Below are positions 58,232 through 64,000 of a DNA stretch of 64,000 nt, one piece after another. The first letter of the stretch is position 1; the number at the start of each line of letters is the position of its first letter. Source of the stretch: Ruminococcus sp. AF31-8BH (GTDB lineage Bacteria > Bacillota > Clostridia > Lachnospirales > Lachnospiraceae). The position numbers and the translations under genes were made by a program. Where the stretch lies: NCBI RefSeq assembly GCF_003460605.1, contig NZ_QTVN01000012.1, positions 62,001-126,000 on the forward strand, given 5' to 3'. Under the pieces are notes generated by a model. The model was not told where the DNA came from, did not search any database, and was given only the letters and a program-made list of their open reading frames with translations.

Positions 58232-58279
58232 CAAGCACAGCTTCATCGCCTTTGCAATGAAAAATCCCATAACATTTTT

Positions 58280-59608
58280 CTATTTATCAGTCGGCCATGA
58301 CCTTCTGAGAGCCACATAGGATATTAAAAAGTTTGCAAGCCATCCAGCTGGTACAGCAAGCCAGACAAATGCAATGCCAAAACGCGGCGCAAAAATCAAA
58401 GCAACAGAAAGACGGATTGCCAGGTTCACCATATTTGCAATGAGAAATGGGCGCATGATTCCGAGACCACGAAGGACTCCATCGGTTGCCATTTTGATTC
58501 CCATAAAGATAAAGAAATAACCGAGCCATCTCATATAATCCCCAGATACCTGATAGGCCAGGGCTGTTCCGTCTTTACCAAGAAACAGCGAGGAAATTTG
58601 CGTGTGGAGCGTTTCAATTATAATGAAGGCAATGACTGCAAAACACACATCCAATACCAGTGCAGCCTGGTAGCCTTTTTTGATACGCTGTGGTTTATTT
58701 GCACCAAGGTTCTGGGAAACATATGGTGAAACCGCATTACCGATGGATACAAAAATCAGAGAAAAAACGTTCTCAACTCGCATCGTCGCCGAATACCCCG
58801 CGAGTGCCTGTGTACCGAAAGGATTTACAACTGCCTGCACGATCATCATGCCGATAGATACTGTAGACTGCTGCAGAACCGAAGGCACAGCAATTTGAAA
58901 CATAGAAAGTAACTCCTGCCTGTCAAACCAGTCAAAGTGACTTTTATATCGCCGCATCCGATGGAAGAAAATCAAAAGTGAAAACACGGCAGAAATGCCT
59001 TGTGCAATCAAAGTTGCAAGCGCCGCACCGAACACGCCGAGATCAAGGCCGGCTACCATCCAAAGATCCATAAAGATATTTAAGATTGACGAAAATATCA
59101 GGAGTCCCAGTGGAATTTTTGATTCTCCTATAGAAGTAAACATCGTTGAAAGAATGTTATACATAAACAGGAACGGAAAGCCCACAAAATAGACACGCAA
59201 ATACAGCACTGCGTCATCCAGTATATCGGCAGGGGTTTGCAGTGCGCTCATCATCGAGCGGGAAAAACAAAAGCCAAAAACACCAAGGACTATGCTTAGA
59301 ATTAAAAAGCTAATCAAGGACGTTGACACAATGGTTTTCATTTTTCCATACTCCCTGGCACCAAAGTAACGGCTCACGAGTACACCGGCGCCGACACCTG
59401 CACCCAGCGCCACACAAATAAAAACATTGGTCAGTGCTGCACAGGCACCAACAGCTGCAAGTGCGGAGGAACCCACAAACTGACCGACGATGATGGAATC
59501 AGCCATATTATATATTTGCTGAAAAAAGCTGCCTAGAATCATCGGCATTGCAAAAACCGTCAGCGCTTTAAGAGGCGCATCTATAATCAAATACTCATCT
59601 TTTGACAT
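58280..59608 (-). CDS. MATE family efflux transporter (NorM/DinF-type)
   Basis: A 442-residue protein with twelve hydrophobic segments. PLKALTVFAMPMILGSFFQQIYNMADSIIVGQFVGSSALAAVGA is the family start, and RYFGAREYGKMKTIV follows. It differs clearly from the MATE protein at 41.8 kb, so the two are not a recent duplication. It is divergent from an Lrp-type regulator, the likely controller, across a region with facing promoters and a small palindrome. The substrate is unknown. Confidence 0.88.
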   Translation of the reverse strand: MSKDEYLIIDAPLKALTVFAMPMILGSFFQQIYNMADSIIVGQFVGSSALAAVGACAALTNVFICVALGAGVGAGVLVSRYFGAREYGKMKTIVSTSLISFLILSIVLGVFGFCFSRSMMSALQTPADILDDAVLYLRVYFVGFPFLFMYNILSTMFTSIGESKIPLGLLIFSSILNIFMDLWMVAGLDLGVFGAALATLIAQGISAVFSLLIFFHRMRRYKSHFDWFDRQELLSMFQIAVPSVLQQSTVSIGMMIVQAVVNPFGTQALAGYSATMRVENVFSLIFVSIGNAVSPYVSQNLGANKPQRIKKGYQAALVLDVCFAVIAFIIIETLHTQISSLFLGKDGTALAYQVSGDYMRWLGYFFIFMGIKMATDGVLRGLGIMRPFLIANMVNLAIRLSVALIFAPRFGIAFVWLAVPAGWLANFLISYVALRRSWPTDK

Positions 59609-59665
59609 TATCTTACTCTTTCCTCCATCCGAATCAATTTTATATCTTCTAAATGCAAGCTATAA

Positions 59666-59680
59666 GTTACGTTATGTAAC
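59666..59680. promoter_or_regulatory. Small palindrome downstream of the MATE promoter
   Basis: GTTAC gttat GTAAC lies at the predicted transcript start of the MATE gene, a plausible operator position. Confidence 0.35.
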
Positions 59681-59681
59681 A

Positions 59682-59710
59682 ATTATAGGTAGCTATAACA
59701 GTCAAGTCAA
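59682..59710 (-). promoter_or_regulatory. Promoter of the second MATE gene
   Basis: Minus-strand TTGACT and TATAAT with a 17-bp spacer. Confidence 0.6.
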
Positions 59711-59717
59711 GCTTCTG

Positions 59718-59746
59718 TTTACTTTTAGTAATATGAATGATATGAT
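59718..59746 (+). promoter_or_regulatory. Promoter of the Lrp-type gene
   Basis: TTTACT and TATGAT with a 17-bp spacer, 8 bp away from the divergent MATE promoter. Confidence 0.6.
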
Positions 59747-59797
59747 ATTTAAGAAAAAATGATATCCAGCGAATATTATTCTACAGGAGGAATACTT

Positions 59798-60256
59798 ATG
59801 TACCTGGACGGTTTAGATAAACTGGATCAGAAGATTATCCAGTTACTGATAGAAAATGCACGCATCTCTTACTCTGATATTGGTGAAGAAATCGAGATTT
59901 CCAGAGTCGCAGTAAAAGCCCGGATTCAGGCTTTGGAGAAAAAAGGCGTAATTGAAGAATATACAACGATAATAAATCCACAAAAAATCAGCGGTGCTGT
60001 GTCATGCTATTTTGAGATTGAAACAAAACCTGAGCATCTGCCACAGGTAACAAATCTATTATACCAAAATGATATAGTTACACAAATTTACCGTGTCACT
60101 GGAAGGGACAGGCTTCATGTACATGCCGTTGCTTCATCTAGTGATGAAATGGAGCTCTTTCTGCACAATGTCATTGATCCTCTGCCTGGTATTGTCAGCT
60201 GCAGCTGCAATACAATCTTATCACGTATTAAAGATATTAAAGGGTTACGCCTATAG
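59798..60256 (+). CDS. Lrp/AsnC family transcriptional regulator
   Basis: A 152-residue protein. Residues 5-60 form the winged helix (LDKLDQKIIQLLIENARISYSDIGEEIEISRVAVKARIQALEKKGVIEEYTTIINP), and the rest is the RAM/AsnC ligand domain (FEIETKPEHLPQVTNLLYQNDIVTQIYRVTGRDRLHVHAVA). The ATG at 59798 has AGGAGG upstream; an ATG 39 bp earlier does not. Family members respond to amino acids. It is divergent from a MATE exporter. Confidence 0.92.
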   Translation: MYLDGLDKLDQKIIQLLIENARISYSDIGEEIEISRVAVKARIQALEKKGVIEEYTTIINPQKISGAVSCYFEIETKPEHLPQVTNLLYQNDIVTQIYRVTGRDRLHVHAVASSSDEMELFLHNVIDPLPGIVSCSCNTILSRIKDIKGLRL

Positions 60257-60269
60257 AATATGTAAAAAA

Positions 60270-60371
60270 AGGCACTCCCCGGCATACTGCGGACGTTTCC
60301 TTGAAGTAAAATCTATTGCAGTCACACGTCCTTGCTGTCCCTATTATAAGTCATGCCGGGGAGAATTGCCT
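60270..60371. other. 102-bp structured element after the Lrp gene
   Basis: An 11-bp perfect outer stem (CTCCCCGGCAT/ATGCCGGGGAG) is extended by AGGCA/TGCCT beyond a small bulge. Inside, GGACGT pairs with ACGTCC (60291-60296/60326-60331), while ACTGC could pair with GCAGT (60286-60290/60318-60322) in a crossing, pseudoknot-like way. It may be a bidirectional terminator of the convergent genes, but no poly-T follows directly and the inner layout is unusual. Confidence 0.5.
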
Positions 60372-60397
60372 ATCTTAATTATTAAATTGTATGTCTT

Positions 60398-61573
60398 TTA
60401 AATACGGGCTACACCGGTTCTCTTTGCTGCCTCAGCAACCGCTTTGGCTACTGCCGGTCCTACTCTCTTATCAAATGCCTTCGGAATGATATATTCCGGA
60501 GAAAGTTCCTCATCTGTGATCAGATTAGCAAGTGCTTCAGACGCTGCCAGCTTCATCTCATCATTGATCTCTTTTGCTCTCACATCAAATGCACCACGGA
60601 AGATTCCAGGGAAAGCAAGTACATTGTTAATCTGGTTCGGGAAATCACTTCTTCCTGTAGAAACAACTTTTGCCCCGCCTGCCTTTGCGTCATCCGGGAA
60701 GATCTCCGGAGTCGGGTTTGCACATGCAAAAACAACTGCATCTTTATTCATGGTCTTAACCATCTCTGTTGTAACGGCACCTGGTGCGGAAACACCGATA
60801 AATACATCTGCGCCGACCAGCATATCTGCAAGAGAACCGGATTTTTTAGCCAGGTTGGTAACTTTAGCCATTTCATCTTTGATCGGATTCATACCTTCCG
60901 GGCGTCCCTCATAGATTGCACCCTTTCTGTCGCAGAGGGTGATATTCTTAAATCCGGCTGTAAGAAGCAGACGTGCAATAGAGATTGCTGCTGCTCCGGC
61001 TCCGTTCATTACAATACGGACATCCTCTTTCTTCTTGCCAACAACTTTAAGTGCATTGGTAAGACCTGCCAGTGTAATGATCGCAGTACCATGCTGGTCA
61101 TCATGGAAGATCGGAATATCACATTTTTCTTTCAATTTCTTCTCGATTTCAAAACATCTCGGTGCGGAAATATCTTCCAGGTTTACTCCACCGAAGGAAC
61201 CGGAGATCATATAGATTGTATTTACAATTTCGTCCACATCGTTGCTTTTAATGCAGAGCGGGAATGCATCCACATCACCAAATGCCTTGAAAAGGACACA
61301 TTTTCCTTCCATAACCGGCATTCCGGCTTCCGGTCCGATATTTCCAAGTCCAAGAACAGCAGAACCGTCTGTAACTACCAGACACATGTTCCATCTTCTT
61401 GTGAGTTCGTAGGATTTGTTTACGTCCTTCTGGATTTCCAGACAAGGCTGTGCAACTCCAGGTGTATAAGCAAGTGACAGATCATCCTTATTTTCTACAG
61501 GTACTCTTGTTACAACTTCAATCTTACCTTTCCATTCTCCATGCAGTCTTAAAGATTCTTTTGCATAATCCAT
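60398..61573 (-). CDS. NAD(P)-dependent malic enzyme
   Basis: A 391-residue short-type malic enzyme that oxidatively decarboxylates malate to pyruvate. LAYTPGVAQPCLEI, FPLCIKSNDVDEIVNTIYMISGSFGGVNLEDISAPRCFEIE, PIFHDDQHGTAIITLAGLTNAL and the Rossmann motif IVMNGAGAAAISIARLL are diagnostic. It lacks the C-terminal phosphotransacetylase domain of MaeB. It lies 37 bp after the malate/lactate dehydrogenase gene on the same transcript, so both probably serve malate use under the FadR-type regulator. Confidence 0.95.
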   Translation of the reverse strand: MDYAKESLRLHGEWKGKIEVVTRVPVENKDDLSLAYTPGVAQPCLEIQKDVNKSYELTRRWNMCLVVTDGSAVLGLGNIGPEAGMPVMEGKCVLFKAFGDVDAFPLCIKSNDVDEIVNTIYMISGSFGGVNLEDISAPRCFEIEKKLKEKCDIPIFHDDQHGTAIITLAGLTNALKVVGKKKEDVRIVMNGAGAAAISIARLLLTAGFKNITLCDRKGAIYEGRPEGMNPIKDEMAKVTNLAKKSGSLADMLVGADVFIGVSAPGAVTTEMVKTMNKDAVVFACANPTPEIFPDDAKAGGAKVVSTGRSDFPNQINNVLAFPGIFRGAFDVRAKEINDEMKLAASEALANLITDEELSPEYIIPKAFDKRVGPAVAKAVAEAAKRTGVARI

Positions 61574-61610
61574 TTCTGTTGTCCTCCCTGGTATTTTCTA
61601 ATCTCATCTA

Positions 61611-62741
61611 TTAATAGTTTCCTGTAAAGAATTTGCTGTCTTTTGGAAGCTCATATCCATCAAAATATTTATCAAAGTCAAGTTTGAGATATCCACACAG
61701 ATTAGCAAGTTCGACCATCGTATTATCGTTTACAGGTAATCCATGCTCTCTTCTTTCTTTTTCTGCAAAAACTTCTTTTTCACCATGTGTATAAATACGG
61801 TCTTTGCCTTCTGCCTTCGGGCTTTCTCTCAAAGTTTCCAGGTATTCTGAAAAATGTCTGCGGATTGCCTGAGGATCACCAAATAAAGCCGGATCGATTG
61901 CCATAAATCCATGGCAGATTCCTGTTTTATCCGGGAATGTGCAGCAATGATCCGAAGTGACACCCATGGAAAGAATGGAACTGAACAGTTCACACAGCAT
62001 ACCATATCCATATCCCTTGTGGCTTCCTGTAACTTCTTCATTTCCACCAAGAGGCATGATTCCGCCACCCTTCTTTGCAACAATATTGGCAAGGACATCC
62101 GGTGCATCTGTGCTTGCATGACCATCTTTATCCAGCGCCCATCCATCAGGAAGCGGTTTCTCCATTTTGTTGTACATTTCGAGTTTTCCTCTTGTAACTA
62201 CCGTGGTAGAACAGTCAAAGAAAAACGGATACGGGTCTGCCGGCATAGCTACTGCAATTGGGTTTGAGCCAAGCATGGCTTTTTTGCCAAACGTAGGAAC
62301 CATAATAGCCTCTGAATTGGTGCAGGCCATTCCCAAAAGTCCCTCATCGCACGCCATCTTTGCATAATATCCGGCAATACCGAAATGATTGGACTCACGG
62401 ACAGTTACAATTCCAACTCCGGTTTTTTTGGCTTTTTCGATGGCTTTTTTCATTGCATAAACGGAAATAAGCTGTCCCATTCCATTATGGCCGTCAATCA
62501 CTGCAGATATCGGTGTTTCAAATACAACTTCAGGCTTCGCCTGCGGATGGATCGTTCCCTTTTCGATTCCCTTATGATAACGCACCATTCTCTGCATACC
62601 ATGACTTTCTATTCCATAAAGGTCAGCCGTAAGAAGCACATCCTTGATCTGATTGCTTTCTTCCTCTGTAAAACCAAACGCCTTGAATACGTCTCCGCAA
62701 AAATGATTCAGTGTCTCATATGACCATTTCACATATCCCAT
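61611..62741 (-). CDS. Type-2 malate/L-lactate dehydrogenase family protein
   Basis: A 376-residue NAD(P)-dependent oxidoreductase of the Ldh/Mdh (YiaK-like) family. TADLYGIESHGMQRMVRYHKGIEKG, RESNHFGIAGYYAKMACDEGLLGMACTNSEAIMVPTFGKKAMLGSNPIAVAMP and GSHKGYGYGMLCELFSSIL are family signatures. Members reduce or oxidise malate, lactate, ureidoglycolate or sulfolactate; the malic enzyme next door favours malate. The ATG at 62741 has AGAGGGA upstream. The promoter carries two palindromic operators. Confidence 0.88.
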   Translation of the reverse strand: MGYVKWSYETLNHFCGDVFKAFGFTEEESNQIKDVLLTADLYGIESHGMQRMVRYHKGIEKGTIHPQAKPEVVFETPISAVIDGHNGMGQLISVYAMKKAIEKAKKTGVGIVTVRESNHFGIAGYYAKMACDEGLLGMACTNSEAIMVPTFGKKAMLGSNPIAVAMPADPYPFFFDCSTTVVTRGKLEMYNKMEKPLPDGWALDKDGHASTDAPDVLANIVAKKGGGIMPLGGNEEVTGSHKGYGYGMLCELFSSILSMGVTSDHCCTFPDKTGICHGFMAIDPALFGDPQAIRRHFSEYLETLRESPKAEGKDRIYTHGEKEVFAEKERREHGLPVNDNTMVELANLCGYLKLDFDKYFDGYELPKDSKFFTGNY

Positions 62742-62780
62742 TGTTTCGTCCCTCTTTCCGGCATTGCCAGTTTTGTTTAT

Positions 62781-62824
62781 TGGCATTACCAATTTGTATT
62801 TTGATTATACCACTGGTATTACCA
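62781..62824 (-). promoter_or_regulatory. Two GntR/FadR-type operators at the malate operon promoter
   Basis: TGGTATTACCA (62814-62824) and TGGCATTACCA (62781-62791) match the TGGTnnnACCA form bound by FadR-subfamily repressors, 33 bp apart. The first lies between the -35 and -10 boxes and the second just after the transcript start. A third, weaker GGCATTGCCA occurs at 62759-62768. Confidence 0.7.
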
Positions 62825-62832
62825 AAACGCAA
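62804..62832 (-). promoter_or_regulatory. Promoter of the malate dehydrogenase-malic enzyme operon
   Basis: Minus-strand TTGCGT and TATAAT with a 17-bp spacer that contains the first operator. Confidence 0.65.
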
Positions 62833-62875
62833 TAGAGGTCATATCAATTTATCCTGTAAAAATGCCCAAAATTTC

Positions 62876-63583
62876 TCAGGATTTTTTTTGCATTTCTTCC
62901 ATATAGCGTTCAATCGTATCCATATGTTCGGACATACATCGTTCCGCCTGTTCTGCATCTCCGTTGATGATCGCCTCAACAAGCCGATGATGCTGGTCAT
63001 CAACCTCTTTGGCAGAATTATTCTTTTTCATAATGTAGTCTCTCGTCCCGGAAACAATATTCTCAGTCAGCTGATCCGCTGCCGCAAGGACACTGTAAAC
63101 CATCGGGTTATCTGCGATCTTTGCAATCTTCTGGTGAAGTTCGCGATCCAGTTCACCCCGTATCTTTTCATCTTCTGCTGCGTCCAGCCGTGCAAGAATC
63201 ACCCTTAATTCTGCTGCATCCAGCGGTGTGCACTTTCTCGCTGCAAGAATTGCTGCTTCTCTTTCCAGTGCCGCACGGAACTGCTGATTCTGGCGCAGAT
63301 ATCCATGATTTAATTTAAAAAGTATGGATAAGGGTTCGATCAGCCAGGTATCCAGATCCTCCGTAATATAATTCCCGCCTCCCGGCACCGGCTTTACTAT
63401 TCCCAACAGTTCCAGTGCTCTCAGAGCTTCTCTGACTGCCGGTCTGGACACTCCCATGGTCTCCGCCATTGTCCGCTCTGCCGGAAGGGCAGCTCCCGCT
63501 TTGAGATTGCCATTCTGAATGTTCTCTATGATCTGATTTAAAATCCCGTTAAAAGCCCGTTCATCCCCAATTTCTTTAAACAT
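62876..63583 (-). CDS. FadR/GntR family transcriptional regulator
   Basis: A 235-residue protein. Residues 8-75 form the GntR winged helix (QNGNLKAGAALPAERTMAETMGVSRPAVREALRALELLGIV), and the C-terminal FCD domain has the metal-binding histidines (DRELHQKIAKIADNPMVY; DDQHHRLVEAIINGDAEQAERCMSEHMDTIERY). The LldR/PdhR-type layout suits sensing of lactate, malate or pyruvate. The ATG at 63583 has GGAGG 8 bp upstream; a 24-codon extension is not supported. It lies just upstream of the malate operon, with matching operators between. Confidence 0.92.
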   Translation of the reverse strand: MFKEIGDERAFNGILNQIIENIQNGNLKAGAALPAERTMAETMGVSRPAVREALRALELLGIVKPVPGGGNYITEDLDTWLIEPLSILFKLNHGYLRQNQQFRAALEREAAILAARKCTPLDAAELRVILARLDAAEDEKIRGELDRELHQKIAKIADNPMVYSVLAAADQLTENIVSGTRDYIMKKNNSAKEVDDQHHRLVEAIINGDAEQAERCMSEHMDTIERYMEEMQKKS

Positions 63584-63868
63584 ACTCCATGCCTCCACAT
63601 CCCATTTCCGTCCGTATATTCTTACAGACGGTATTATTTTTACTGTCTTTCCCATACAATTTATTTTGGGTACAACTGCACAGTATGGCAGTTATTTCTT
63701 ATTCATATACATTATCAAAATACAAAGGTGCTTATTCTTGCAACAACCAATCAGCTATGTCGTGAATCTTGATTCCTTCATAGCTATATTTTGGATGTTT
63801 GGTTCGAGCAATAATCATTTTCGGATAAGCACCTCAGATCTGAAGCAGACTGACCTTATTAGTAGAAA
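63584..63868. other. Mostly non-coding region with a spaced inverted repeat
   Basis: AGGTGCTTAT (63726-63735) and ATAAGCACCT (63825-63834) are perfect 10-bp arms. Between them, on the minus strand, a 28-codon frame (63732-63818, [20 protein letters not shown]...) is open but has no recognised relative. I see no other gene. Confidence 0.35.
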
Positions 63869-64000
63869 TCAATGAAGATAATATTGATGTATTGTTTTCA
63901 TATAGTCACCCACTTTCAAAAATTGAAAGTTCTTCATTTCTTGAAACTGCTCCAATGTATTTATTATATTGTCTGTTAATAACATATGCAAGATGCCTCT
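63869..64000 (-). CDS. Possible C-terminal end of an unidentified gene, cut by the window edge
   Basis: The minus strand is open for 43 codons from the window edge to a TGA at 63869. The residues (including LHMLLTDNIINTLEQFQEM and FLKVGDYMKTIHQYYLH) have a plausible protein composition. The family is not recognised. It could also be a chance frame in AT-rich DNA. Confidence 0.35.
   Translation of the reverse strand, partial: RGILHMLLTDNIINTLEQFQEMKNFQFLKVGDYMKTIHQYYLH

Overview
The window is chromosomal DNA of an anaerobic gut-type Firmicute, most likely a Lachnospiraceae member (Blautia/Ruminococcus-like; I cannot fix the genus). The grounds are strong GGAGG ribosome sites with frequent TTG/GTG starts, an anaerobic (CbiK/CbiD/CbiG-type) cobalamin pathway, a TatD-associated radical SAM protein, an ECF-type pantothenate transporter, and moderate GC with AT-rich intergenic DNA. 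Most genes lie on the minus strand.

Layout. 1-12.3 kb holds housekeeping genes: coaE (cut by the window edge), polA, a small zinc-finger membrane protein, ftsH, tRNA-Leu(CAA), lysA, pyk, a rhomboid-like membrane protein with corA, and aroC (plus strand). A 164-bp palindromic MITE-like element follows aroC. 12.3-20 kb has a lactonase gene and the operon hemA-sirC-hemC/cobA/hemD-hemB-hemL, which takes glutamyl-tRNA to uroporphyrinogen III and precorrin-2. 20-23.6 kb is a graveyard of defence genes: the 3' part of a type I restriction hsdR fused to the 5' part of a fic gene, an AbiE-like pair with an intact regulator but a broken nucleotidyltransferase, and 47-bp direct repeats. 23.7-28.8 kb carries cbiK, an inositol-phosphatase-like gene, a radical SAM gene, and a pyridoxal kinase divergent from a MocR/PdxR-type regulator.

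28.8-41.8 kb is a long cobalamin operon (cbiD-L-F-G-H-JET-A-B-cobD-cbiP-cbiC) behind a promoter, a cobalamin riboswitch and an intrinsic terminator. With the hem operon and cbiK it covers glutamyl-tRNA to the cobinamide stage. The nucleotide-loop genes (cobU/S/T), the adenosyltransferase and a cobalt transporter are not in the window. 41.8-48.3 kb contains a MATE transporter, a pseudouridine synthase, the CoA operon coaBC-panT-coaX, and mnmM (ytqB).

48.3-58.2 kb holds a cyclophilin lipoprotein, an operon of a phosphoribosyltransferase-like gene, codB and ygbA, then luxS, an SH3 lipoprotein with an 18-bp tandem repeat, a domain-swapped XdhC-like protein, a dicarboxylate-type symporter, a dihydropyrimidinase/hydantoinase and a YheO-like regulator. 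Several of these suggest nucleobase or ureide handling. 58.2-64 kb has a second MATE transporter divergent from an Lrp-type regulator, a 100-bp structured element, malic enzyme, a type-2 malate/lactate dehydrogenase and its likely FadR-family repressor with matching operators.

No intact insertion sequence, prophage, CRISPR array or rRNA was seen. The most unusual items are the decayed fic/hsdR/AbiE island, the palindromic repeat family, two triple gene fusions in tetrapyrrole synthesis, the phosphoribosyltransferase-codB-ygbA operon, and a structured element after the Lrp gene.
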